Below, piece by piece: positions 8,223 to 16,017 of a stretch of 42,044 nucleotides of DNA. A program made the translations under genes and the position numbers. The stretch comes from CAYWIT01 sp964458415. GTDB taxonomy: Bacteria > Pseudomonadota > Alphaproteobacteria > Micavibrionales > UBA2020. The stretch is taken from the NCBI GenBank assembly GCA_964458415.1, contig CAYWIT010000021.1, positions 1-42,044 on the forward strand, written 5' to 3'. Numbering within the stretch: the first letter of the stretch is position 1; each line of letters opens with the position of its first letter. The notes beneath the pieces were generated by a model. The model ran no database searches, was not told the origin of the DNA, and was given only the letters and a program-made list of their open reading frames with translations.

Positions 8223-10795
8223 GCTGCTTCTCCTTTTTGCGCCAGAGACCGTAACAGACCTTCACGGTCAAATTTTGCGACATAATCATCAAATCCGGCG
8301 GCCTTGCCCCGGTCGAGATCCTGCGGCGTGGCGTGGGAGGAAAGCGCCACCAGCGGCACTGCCTTCCAGTGACTGTCCTCTGCCCTGATTTTTTTGGCGA
8401 AATCAAATCCGTTCATTCCCGGCATTTCTATGTCGCTGACAATGATGTCGAATTTATCTCCCGCCTGACAGAGCCGCAAAGCCTCCTCCGCATCCTTGAC
8501 ACAGGTAACCTTGTACCCCGCGACGCCCAGCATCGGCGACAGCATGTTGCGGAAGAACGGACTGTCATCGACCAGCAGCACACGCTTCTGCCCGCCTTTG
8601 TGCTCGAATTTCATTTCCCCCGCGCTCCCGAACCAGTCATTATGCGCAATGGACAGGAAATGGCCGACATCAATAACGTCCGTTGCCTGTCCGTTAATGA
8701 TGGCGCTGCCCAGCAAGCCAAAGTTTCCATCGGAGGAAATCTGGACATCGATTTTTTCCTCCACAATATCGATAATTTCATCAACCATCAGCCCCATCGA
8801 GCGCTCGCGGTCGGAGAAGACAAGAACGGACTGCAGCCCCTCGCTCTTGATATTCATGCGGTCGGAGAAGGGGATAAGCGGCATCAGGCGTCCGCGATAC
8901 TGAATAACCTTTTGCTGGCCGGAAGTTTCGATCTTTTTGACATCAAATTCTTCCAGTCGCGATACCAGAGACAGCGGCACCGTACGCGGCGCCCCGTCTC
9001 CCGCACGGAAAACCAGCAAGGACGTTTTCTCTTCGGCCTCGCGCGCTGCGTGCGCACCGGCGCCCATCTCCCTCTCTGCCTGACTTCCGGCCATGCCGCC
9101 CATCGTCGACGCAACTCCGTTCGGATCCAGAATCATGATGACGCTCCCATCCCCGAGAATGGTATTGCCGGAAAAAATGCGGATTCCCTTGAGAATGGGC
9201 GAAACCGGCTTGACCACGATTTCCTCGGTGTCGAAGACCCTGTCAACGATAATGCCGAAGGAATTCGTTCCCACCTGTACCACGATCACCTGACGGCTGC
9301 TCTCGTTCTCGCCGCTTTCCTCCATCCGCAAAACCTGCCGCAGGGAAACCAGCGGCAGCAAACGGTCGCGCAAACGCATGACCGGTGTCCCGTGAATATT
9401 CTCCAGCTTGTTCTCGCCATCCCGTGTCAGCCGCACCAGCTCCCGCACGCTCAACTGCGGCACGGCATAGCGTTCATTGCCCGCCTCGACAATCAGGGCC
9501 GAGACGATGGCCAGAGTCAGCGGTATCTTGATGGTAAACGTCGTTCCTTTGCCAAAGATGGATTTCATTTCAATCGTGCCGCCGATCTTCTCGATGTTCG
9601 TCCGCACAACATCCATGCCAACCCCGCGCCCGGAAACGGAAGTCACTTTCTCGGCGGTAGAGAACCCGGCCGCAAAAATAAACTGCTGTATCTGCTGCTC
9701 GGTCATATTCTTGAGTTGATCTTCCGTCACGACCTCGTTTTCAATCGCTTTTTTGCGGATTTTATCCGTGTTTAGCCCTTTTCCGTCGTCGGAAATCTCG
9801 ATAATGATATGCCCGCCCTCATGAAAAGCATTCAAAAGAATTGTTCCTTCTTCCTGCTTTCCAGTAGCAATGCGTTCCTCCGGCTTTTCGATGCCGTGAT
9901 CGGCAGAGTTACGGACCATATGGGTCAGGGGGTCCTTGATCAGATCCAGAACCTGACGGTCCAGCTCCGTTTCATTTCCGCGCATATCGAGATTTATTTT
10001 CTTTCCCAGCTCCACGCTGATATCGCGGACAATGCGCGGAAGCTTGCTCCAGGCATTTCCGATAGGCTGCATGCGGGTCTGCATAACCCCCTCCTGCAAC
10101 TCGGACACGACATGGTTAAGCCGCTGCAACGGAGCGGTAAAGGAGCTGTCCTCCTGTGTACGCAAAATCTGCAGAAGCTGGTTGCGGGTCAGCACCAGCT
10201 CGCTCACCATGGTCATGAGGTTTTCAAGCACATCAACGCTGACGCGCAGGGATTTGGAAGAGGCATCCTCGGCAGCCGGCGGGGCCGCTGCAGCAGGCGC
10301 GCCTGCCACCGTCGTCTTTGGCGTATCCTGAACCGGCGCATTCTGTGCCTCGGCAGACCCAGATTCGATCCGGACATCTGCCGGAGCGGCGATGACAGGG
10401 GCCGAAGCCACGGTCTCCCGCCCTTCATAGACGGCATCCAGCCGCGCTATCAGATCGCTATCGTCCCCTTCCGGCTCTGTGCTTGTTGCGGCGATTCCCG
10501 CAACGATTGTCTTGATGCGGTCAAAAGATTCAAGGATGAGGGAAACAGAGCTCTCCGTCACCTGCAGCGATCCATCGCGATAGCGCCCGATCACATTCTC
10601 GGAATGGTGCGCCACTTTTTCCAGTCGCGGGAGCCCCAGAAAGCCGCAAGTCCCCTTGACAGTATGCACCAGACGGAAAATGCGCCCGATCAAATCCTTG
10701 TCATTCGGATTTTGCTCCAGCTTGACGATATCAAGATCCAGCGCATTCAGGCTTTCTGTTGTTTCGGCGAGAAATTCTTGAATCAGATCATCCAT
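8219..10795 (-). CDS. cheA: Hybrid chemotaxis histidine kinase CheA with C-terminal receiver
   Basis: CheA autophosphorylates in receptor arrays and phosphorylates CheY and CheB. The 858 residues read: Hpt domain with His44 in RLVHTVKGTCGFLG; an Ala/Pro-rich linker (about 110-180) with no recognisable P2 domain; dimerisation domain; HATPase with HMVRNSADHGIE (N box), ISDDGKGL and GRGVGMDVV; a CheW-like P5 domain; a second CheW-like domain (about 605-720); and a receiver with VDDSPFF and Asp in IIVSDIEMPGMNG. The ATG at 10795 gives the usual MDDLIQEF start with GGGG upstream. A TTG at 10810 is in frame but less likely. Extra CheW and receiver modules are known in other hybrid CheAs. Confidence 0.94.
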   Translation of the reverse strand: MDDLIQEFLAETTESLNALDLDIVKLEQNPNDKDLIGRIFRLVHTVKGTCGFLGLPRLEKVAHHSENVIGRYRDGSLQVTESSVSLILESFDRIKTIVAGIAATSTEPEGDDSDLIARLDAVYEGRETVASAPVIAAPADVRIESGSAEAQNAPVQDTPKTTVAGAPAAAAPPAAEDASSKSLRVSVDVLENLMTMVSELVLTRNQLLQILRTQEDSSFTAPLQRLNHVVSELQEGVMQTRMQPIGNAWSKLPRIVRDISVELGKKINLDMRGNETELDRQVLDLIKDPLTHMVRNSADHGIEKPEERIATGKQEEGTILLNAFHEGGHIIIEISDDGKGLNTDKIRKKAIENEVVTEDQLKNMTEQQIQQFIFAAGFSTAEKVTSVSGRGVGMDVVRTNIEKIGGTIEMKSIFGKGTTFTIKIPLTLAIVSALIVEAGNERYAVPQLSVRELVRLTRDGENKLENIHGTPVMRLRDRLLPLVSLRQVLRMEESGENESSRQVIVVQVGTNSFGIIVDRVFDTEEIVVKPVSPILKGIRIFSGNTILGDGSVIMILDPNGVASTMGGMAGSQAEREMGAGAHAAREAEEKTSLLVFRAGDGAPRTVPLSLVSRLEEFDVKKIETSGQQKVIQYRGRLMPLIPFSDRMNIKSEGLQSVLVFSDRERSMGLMVDEIIDIVEEKIDVQISSDGNFGLLGSAIINGQATDVIDVGHFLSIAHNDWFGSAGEMKFEHKGGQKRVLLVDDSPFFRNMLSPMLGVAGYKVTCVKDAEEALRLCQAGDKFDIIVSDIEMPGMNGFDFAKKIRAEDSHWKAVPLVALSSHATPQDLDRGKAAGFDDYVAKFDREGLLRSLAQKGEAA

Positions 10796-10884
10796 GCTCA
10801 CATACCCCAAAAATAAAACCAGACCCGCCCGTTCATTAGCTCCGGACGCCTCTTAACAGGATGACGCGAATTCATTAAGTTTCT

Positions 10885-10912
10885 ATTATCACGGAGAATA
10901 TAAAAAACGTAA
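10885..10912 (-). promoter_or_regulatory. Candidate sigma70-type promoter for the che operon
   Basis: On the minus strand TTACGT (10912-10907) and GATAAT (10890-10885) are 16 bp apart, in an AT-rich patch of the 197-bp gap between chpT and cheA. The predicted leader is about 80 nt. This would let cheA-cheR be transcribed separately from chpT. It is inferred from motif resemblance only. Confidence 0.4.
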
Positions 10913-10992
10913 TCTTTTCATAAGCTTCGGATAAATATCACAGGCTCATACCGGCCTCTGCAGGTATTGCCGGAATAAGGCGGACCCGGTCA

Positions 10993-11631
10993 TCAGAATG
11001 TCAGTTGGAATTCCAGCCGTCCGAAATCGGTTTGCGCCTGCCAGGAAATCCCGAAACCGAAATGCGCGGCGAATTTTCCGGTAATATAGGCATGCACGGA
11101 GCGGGGGTCGAGGTCTTCCGCCTCTGTCTCCCCTTTCAGCGCCATTTCCGTACCATCGCGGAAACTAGCATTGTTCCCGGTCACCAGAATTTTGATCCCC
11201 TTGTTTCCCTCCAGCGCGGTCACCGCGATTTTTCCCTCGCCATGATTGCATTCCTCGGCCAGAATCATGAGATTCAAAAGGCACTTGAAGAAGCCGCGCG
11301 GCGGCATGGAGAATTTAACGCCCAGCTCCGGTTCAAATTCCGCCTGCACGCGGCCTGACGTCAAAAGATCGATGAACACATCCCTGACATCCTTGAATCC
11401 GATGTTTTTATCCGTCCCTGCCGCACCATAGCTCAACCGAAAAGCCTTCAGGCGGATAGAGGCCTGCTGCGCGCTGCTGGCAATGAGCTGCATAGCTTCA
11501 GCGCCTGCATCCTCGCCCAGTTCCTCCATCAGCTCGACGCCATTGCTGATCGCCCCCACCGGGCTCACCAGATCGTGGCAGATTCGCGACGCCATCAATT
11601 CCATCACGCGCGTGTGCAGCATTACTTCCAT
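10993..11631 (-). CDS. chpT: Histidine phosphotransferase ChpT
   Basis: ChpT relays phosphate from the hybrid kinase CckA to CtrA and CpdR in the alphaproteobacterial cell-cycle pathway. The 212-residue protein has the ChpT (HPTransfase) pattern: an N-terminal helix with the phospho-acceptor His19 in ASRICHDLVSPVGAISNG, a second helix to form the four-helix dimer, and a C-terminal domain resembling a degenerate histidine-kinase ATPase fold without nucleotide motifs. The ATG at 11631 is preceded by AAGGAAGAGAGG. It lies 23 bp after the phosphohexomutase and 198 bp before cheA. CckA and CtrA are not in the window. Confidence 0.88.
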   Translation of the reverse strand: MEVMLHTRVMELMASRICHDLVSPVGAISNGVELMEELGEDAGAEAMQLIASSAQQASIRLKAFRLSYGAAGTDKNIGFKDVRDVFIDLLTSGRVQAEFEPELGVKFSMPPRGFFKCLLNLMILAEECNHGEGKIAVTALEGNKGIKILVTGNNASFRDGTEMALKGETEAEDLDPRSVHAYITGKFAAHFGFGISWQAQTDFGRLEFQLTF

Positions 11632-11654
11632 GGCGGCCTCTCTTCCTTTTACGA

Positions 11655-13040
11655 TCAGAACGGGGAATCTATCCCGCTCTGGCTTAGCTGTTCAATCAAT
11701 TGCGCCTTCAGTCTTTCGAGGCCCTCTGGCGAAAATCCCTCGGCCCGTATCGTCAGAACATCTTCCGTATTTGACGGACGCATCAGCCACCAGCCCTCGG
11801 GCGTCGTGACACGCACCCCGTCAATGTCGTTTATTGATACATCCTTTTGATTATCATTTCGTAAACGCTGCCTGATTTCCGGCGCAATCTGGAATTTTCG
11901 CGCCGCCGGAACATGGAACCGCACTTCCGGCGTATTATGCATTTTCGGCAAGTGGGAAACCAGAGAAGACAAGGGCTTGCCCGCCTTGGCCAAAATATTC
12001 AGCAGCCGGATCGCGCAATAAGGAGCATCATCAAACCCATAATATTTGTCCGCAAAACAAATATGCCCGGCCAGCTCTCCGGCCAGCGGCGCGCCGGTTT
12101 CCAGCATTTTAGCCTTGATCAGGGAATGGCCCGTATTCCACATCACGGGCTGGCCGCCCAGTCTGGCGATTTCATCAAACAACACACGGCTTGATTTGAC
12201 ATCGGCGATCACCGTTGCGCCCGGATACGCTGCCAGAACTTCCTGCGCATAAACCGCCATGAGAATATCGGCCCAGAGAATGGCGCCGTTTTCATCCACA
12301 GCGCCGATACGGTCAGCATCTCCGTCAAAGCCGAGACCAATGTCGCAATTGTTGTCGCGCACGGCTTTTTGCAGATCGACCAGATTTTTTGCAACCGTCG
12401 GATCGGGATGGTGATTGGGAAAAGTACCGTCAATCTCGTCAAACAGCAGGATATGCTTGCCCGGCAGCCTTTGCGTCAGACGCCGGACGATTTCTCCCGC
12501 CGCCCCGTTGCCGTTATCCCAGGCCACGGTCAATTCCCGCCCGCCTTCAAAGTCCTGCAACAAACGATCGACATAGGCGTCCTGCACATCAACAACCGCG
12601 ACGCTGCCCGCGCCGGATTCAAAATCCGCGGCGGCAACCAGTTGCCCGATGCTCTGCACCATCGCGCCATAAAATGGCCCGTCCTTATAGGCCATTTTGA
12701 TGCCGTTATAGGAAAGCGGACTATGCGATCCGGTAACCATCACCGCCGCATCAAGCCCGCGCGATTTCATCGCAAAATAGGTCATCGGCGTGGGGCCAAG
12801 GCCAATATTCGTTACGGTGATCCCGCAATCGACAAGCCCCTGAATAACCTTGCCGGCGAAAGCCGGAGAACTGGCGCGGCCATCATAGCCCACCGCCACC
12901 GTTTTCCAGCCCCGCCGCCGCACCAGCGTGCCAAAAGCCCGGCCAATAAAATAGCAATCCTTCTCCGTCAGCGTTTCCCCGACCACCCCGCGGATATCAT
13001 ATTCGCGCAGGATGCTGTTATCGAATGTGTGCGATGGCAT
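11655..13040 (-). CDS. Phosphomannomutase/phosphoglucomutase
   Basis: This alpha-D-phosphohexomutase interconverts hexose 1- and 6-phosphates for surface polysaccharide or LPS sugar supply. The 461-residue protein starts with the typical SILREYDIRGVVGETLTE. The catalytic serine is Ser105 in VTGSHSPLSYNGIK, the metal loop is GFDGDADRIG (about 245), the sugar-specificity loop is GELAGHICF, and the phosphate-binding block RPSNTEDVLTIR is near the C-terminus. The active-site loop is SHSP where most relatives have SHNP. It lies 9 bp after mipZ and 23 bp before chpT on the same strand. Glucose versus mannose preference cannot be read from the sequence. Confidence 0.92.
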   Translation of the reverse strand: MPSHTFDNSILREYDIRGVVGETLTEKDCYFIGRAFGTLVRRRGWKTVAVGYDGRASSPAFAGKVIQGLVDCGITVTNIGLGPTPMTYFAMKSRGLDAAVMVTGSHSPLSYNGIKMAYKDGPFYGAMVQSIGQLVAAADFESGAGSVAVVDVQDAYVDRLLQDFEGGRELTVAWDNGNGAAGEIVRRLTQRLPGKHILLFDEIDGTFPNHHPDPTVAKNLVDLQKAVRDNNCDIGLGFDGDADRIGAVDENGAILWADILMAVYAQEVLAAYPGATVIADVKSSRVLFDEIARLGGQPVMWNTGHSLIKAKMLETGAPLAGELAGHICFADKYYGFDDAPYCAIRLLNILAKAGKPLSSLVSHLPKMHNTPEVRFHVPAARKFQIAPEIRQRLRNDNQKDVSINDIDGVRVTTPEGWWLMRPSNTEDVLTIRAEGFSPEGLERLKAQLIEQLSQSGIDSPF

Positions 13041-13049
13041 GAAAAGACC

Positions 13050-13895
13050 TCAATAGGTTTTCAGAAGTGACAACGTGGAAACATCTTTTTGCGGCAATAT
13101 CATGCGCACCAGATGGCGCACTTCCTGCCTTGCGTTGACATTGGACAGGCTCATGCTATGACGGTCGCCTTCGCGCAGATCCAGCAATGTCCGCCCCTGC
13201 AGGAACAGTTCGCGGAAAATGACACGCTCGCTGAAGCCGGGAGCCAATGCATAGCCGAAACGTCCTTGCAAGGACGCAAGAATGCTGCCCACGTCTTCCT
13301 TGTTCTTTGTGTTAAGCGCGCTCAAACGGTTGCGCATCACAAACCAGTTGATCGTGCCGCCATCCCGCTTTTGCCGCTGGATTTTCAGGTCCTGCACCAT
13401 CTGCGTATAAATACTCGGCCCGGTCATCTCGCGCGTATCGGCATCGCGCCGCACCAGCACATCAAGATCCAGAAAGCTGTCGTTCAACGGCGTCACCAGC
13501 GTATCGGCAAATGAATGGCCGATCACGCCCATATAGCGATCACTGCCCGGCGTGTCCACAACGATGAAATCCTTGCCGGAAAGCTCCGCCAGCACAGCTT
13601 CTACCCGCCAGCGCTCTTCATCGCGGTTGACCATGACATCGGCACCATCGGCCCGATCAATATGCACATGTTCAGGGGATGGAATATTCTCCCCCGTTTC
13701 ACGCATATACTGCCAGCGGTTCTTGAAATAGCTGGTCAGGGTCGCCTGATGGCTGTCGAGATCGACCGTGCCGACGCTATACCCCAAACGCAGCAACCCC
13801 ACCGCCAGATGCATGGCGACCGTCGACTTGCCAGACCCGCCCTTTTCATTACCGACAACGATAACATGGGCTTTTTTTGTCCGCTGACCGGACAT
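13050..13895 (-). CDS. mipZ: Division-plane positioning ATPase MipZ (ParA family)
   Basis: MipZ forms a gradient from the chromosome-bound ParB at the poles and blocks FtsZ ring assembly there, placing division at midcell. The 281-residue protein has the deviant Walker A motif GNEKGGSGKSTVAMHL (about 15-30), the DLDSHQATLTSYFKNR segment typical of MipZ and VVDTPGSD as Walker B. I chose the ATG at 13895, with GAAG a few bases upstream; an ATG at 13916 is possible. The open frame continues to 14357, but that part is antisense to the divergent gene and unlike the family. It probably heads a unit with the phosphohexomutase. Confidence 0.9.
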   Translation of the reverse strand: MSGQRTKKAHVIVVGNEKGGSGKSTVAMHLAVGLLRLGYSVGTVDLDSHQATLTSYFKNRWQYMRETGENIPSPEHVHIDRADGADVMVNRDEERWRVEAVLAELSGKDFIVVDTPGSDRYMGVIGHSFADTLVTPLNDSFLDLDVLVRRDADTREMTGPSIYTQMVQDLKIQRQKRDGGTINWFVMRNRLSALNTKNKEDVGSILASLQGRFGYALAPGFSERVIFRELFLQGRTLLDLREGDRHSMSLSNVNARQEVRHLVRMILPQKDVSTLSLLKTY

Positions 13896-13980
13896 AAATA
13901 CTTCGCTGTTTTGCATAGATTTATTTCTATCGTAAATCCCCCTGTGCAGCAAGCCTTTGATATCGCTTATATTTTTCATA

Positions 13981-14008
13981 TTGAATTGAGTCATAATTAT
14001 GGTATATT
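13981..14008 (+). promoter_or_regulatory. Candidate promoter for the 14028 gene
   Basis: TTGAAT (13981-13986) and TATATT (14003-14008) are separated by 16 bp, 20-47 bases before the ATG at 14028, in the AT-rich divergent region shared with mipZ. The short leader contains CAGGAG at 14015-14020. It is a motif match only. Confidence 0.45.
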
Positions 14009-14027
14009 GGCGGTCAGGAGCCCGCGC

Positions 14028-14573
14028 ATGAAACGCCTCGACATAAAAAGCATTGCCGAAGAATTCAATGAAAGAAAAAACGACTTTCATCAGTGGGGCA
14101 ATGAAGCAAAATTCCTGCCGCTCCTGCAGCAGCTCAGCCAGATTTTTCATGATATGCGCGCAGCCGGACTGGATGTTTCGTTGAACATTACCGGCGACGT
14201 CTCCAACCTGGCCTTCCGCATGTTTCCCAAAGGCATAACCGTTCCCATTGAAGGCATTGTGCGCATCGGCGCGAACGAGCGCCTGCTGGCAATCGCCGTC
14301 AAGGACAGGACGGGCGCCTGCCTGAAACTGGCGCTGTCCGAGCTGGACATCCGCCACGATGGCATGGATATGTCCCTATCTGATGGCACGATAAAAACCG
14401 TCATCCGCTCCAATATCTATGACCTCAATCAAGATCCCGATGCCCTGATCAAGTTCCAGAAAGAAATTATCCGCTTTTCCGCCCGCAACGAGGTTATTTT
14501 CGAAAGCGATATTGCGGAAGCCTTTGAAGGCACTCGCAAACTGCGCAAGAACATGCTTAAGCCCGCCCCGTAA
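14028..14573 (+). CDS. Hypothetical protein, first of a tandem related pair
   Basis: I do not recognise this 181-residue soluble protein. It starts with a charged helical segment (MKRLDIKSIAEEFNERKNDF) followed by LLQQLSQIFHDMRAAGLDVSLNITGD and a predicted alpha/beta body, with no signal peptide or membrane helix. It resembles the next gene in design: about 40 helical residues, then the shared AGLDVS turn into a beta strand, then a similar C-terminal helix (LIKFQKEIIRFSARNE against MQKKFLISAQSELHDL). Start: ATG with CAGGAG 7 bases upstream. It is divergent from mipZ and 12 bp before the next gene. Confidence 0.75.
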   Translation: MKRLDIKSIAEEFNERKNDFHQWGNEAKFLPLLQQLSQIFHDMRAAGLDVSLNITGDVSNLAFRMFPKGITVPIEGIVRIGANERLLAIAVKDRTGACLKLALSELDIRHDGMDMSLSDGTIKTVIRSNIYDLNQDPDALIKFQKEIIRFSARNEVIFESDIAEAFEGTRKLRKNMLKPAP

Positions 14574-14585
14574 GGAAATCGCCAG

Positions 14586-15086
14586 ATGAAACCCGATACA
14601 GAAAATAAAATCACGGCGCAGTTTAATAAACTCAAATCCCGATATCTGACACAATGGGAAGAAGTTGGTATCACGGACACCCTCAAAAAAATCAGCTTGG
14701 CCATTCACGCCCTTCAGCAAGCCGGACTTGATGTTTCGATTGAAGTTGTCCAGCCCACGGCACAGCACCTTGCATTCTCCAGACATACCGTTTTTGCAGG
14801 AAATATCAAAAGCGGGACTACCGAACGTATTTTAATTGTTACCCTCTATGGCAGAGAACAACATATTTATCTTTCCTATCCTTTACCTGCCGCCGATACC
14901 GAAAAAATCGAGATGCAGAAAAAATTTTTGATCTCCGCACAATCAGAACTCCATGATCTGCAAGAGCTCCTGATAAACGACTGCGTCTGCCAGAAAATCA
15001 TGGCAGAGTGTGATGTTGCTCATGTTTTTTTAGGAAACAAAAAAATAATCAAGCCATCCTTCCACAAACTTCCGCGCCATGATTGA
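14586..15086 (+). CDS. Hypothetical protein, second of a tandem related pair
   Basis: This 166-residue protein of unknown function resembles its upstream neighbour in length, helical N-terminus and the ALQQAGLDVSIEV turn, but otherwise the two have diverged strongly, as expected for an old tandem duplication. Two cysteines sit together in NDCVCQK near residue 138. The ATG is preceded by AAGGAA. The 3' end overlaps the methyltransferase gene by 8 bp, so the three genes probably share one mRNA. No catalytic motif is visible. Confidence 0.72.
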   Translation: MKPDTENKITAQFNKLKSRYLTQWEEVGITDTLKKISLAIHALQQAGLDVSIEVVQPTAQHLAFSRHTVFAGNIKSGTTERILIVTLYGREQHIYLSYPLPAADTEKIEMQKKFLISAQSELHDLQELLINDCVCQKIMAECDVAHVFLGNKKIIKPSFHKLPRHD

Positions 15087-16017
15087 TAATTTCACCGCCT
15101 ATCTGGCTCCGGAAGGATTCACTGACGAGCTGCTGCGCGAACTGGGAGCAGATGTCCTTGAAACACATGGCCGCCTTGTCCTTGCAAAGGGCCCGCCGCG
15201 TGAGGTGCTCTGGGCCGACAACATCTGGCAAAATCCGCGCTTTATCGAGATTGACTCCATCGGCGACGGCGCAAAAAAACTGCGTGATATCCAGCGCAAC
15301 TGGTCAAACTATATGTTTGATTTCCACCGCCGCAGCAAGCTATTGCAGGAAAAACTGCCCCATGTTTCGGCCAAACCGTTAAAATTCCCTTCTCCGCTAC
15401 CGCAGGCGCCCTTGGGATCATGGACGATGTTGCGCGAAAATCTGCTGCTGGCTTCCCCTTCCTGTTCCAGCCCCTTGCCGAACGGTGCCTGGATCTTTGA
15501 AGAAAACAAGGACGAACCGCCCAACCGCGCCTATCTGAAACTCTGGGAAGCCCTGATGCGCCTGCAAAAATTTCCCAAGGCGGGGGAAACCTGCGTTGAC
15601 CTTGGCGCCTGTCCCGGCGGCTGGACATGGGTACTGCAAAGCCTTGGCGCCCATGTCATCAGCGTGGACAAAGCGCCCCTCGCCCCGCATATCGCGAAAC
15701 TCCCCCGCATAAAATTCGTTCAACAGAGCGCCTTTGCCCTGAAACCGGCCGACATCGGCCCCGTGGACTGGCTGTTTTCGGACATCATCTGCTATCCTGA
15801 ACGCCTGTTACGCCTTGTCAGGGCATGGCAGGACTCCGGCCTTGCCCGTAACATGGTCTGCACCCTTAAGTTTCAAGGCGAAACGGATTATAATGCGATA
15901 AAAGAATTCCTTGAAACCTCTGGCTCTTTCGTTCTTCACCTTTATAATAACAAACATGAAGTAACATGGATATCTCTGGGTAAGGAAAAAAACGATGACA
16001 GGCAAAAGGCTTTCTGA
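15079..16017 (+). CDS. RlmM-like 2'-O-ribose rRNA methyltransferase
   Basis: This is a SAM-dependent methyltransferase of the FtsJ/RlmM type. E. coli RlmM modifies C2498 of 23S rRNA; the same target is likely but not proven here. The 312 residues have an N-terminal THUMP-like region (GFTDELLRELGADVLETHGRL) and a C-terminal Rossmann domain. The SAM loop is VDLGACPGGWTWVL (about 175-190). The later catalytic residues of the FtsJ tetrad are visible as Asp in LFSDIICYPE, Lys in CTLKFQGE and Glu in NKHEVTWISL. It overlaps the upstream gene by 8 bp and the aminopeptidase by 23 bp. Confidence 0.85.
   Translation: MIDNFTAYLAPEGFTDELLRELGADVLETHGRLVLAKGPPREVLWADNIWQNPRFIEIDSIGDGAKKLRDIQRNWSNYMFDFHRRSKLLQEKLPHVSAKPLKFPSPLPQAPLGSWTMLRENLLLASPSCSSPLPNGAWIFEENKDEPPNRAYLKLWEALMRLQKFPKAGETCVDLGACPGGWTWVLQSLGAHVISVDKAPLAPHIAKLPRIKFVQQSAFALKPADIGPVDWLFSDIICYPERLLRLVRAWQDSGLARNMVCTLKFQGETDYNAIKEFLETSGSFVLHLYNNKHEVTWISLGKEKNDDRQKAF

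Noticed and set aside
8333..9775. Plus-strand open frame of 480 codons opposite cheA
   Set aside because: It is antisense to cheA, rich in His, Asn and Arg, with no family motif and no ribosome binding site worth noting.
10853..10876. Possible CtrA site (TTAA half-sites) upstream of cheA
   Set aside because: Two TTAA copies occur, but the spacing is 16 rather than 7 bp, so it does not fit the CtrA consensus.
13515..14027. Upstream extension of the 14028 gene
   Set aside because: It is antisense to mipZ. The ATG at 14028 has a good ribosome binding site and a promoter directly upstream.
13896..14357. N-terminal extension of mipZ up to 14357
   Set aside because: The extension is antisense to the 14028 gene, lies beyond its promoter and is unlike MipZ, which starts shortly before the Walker A motif.
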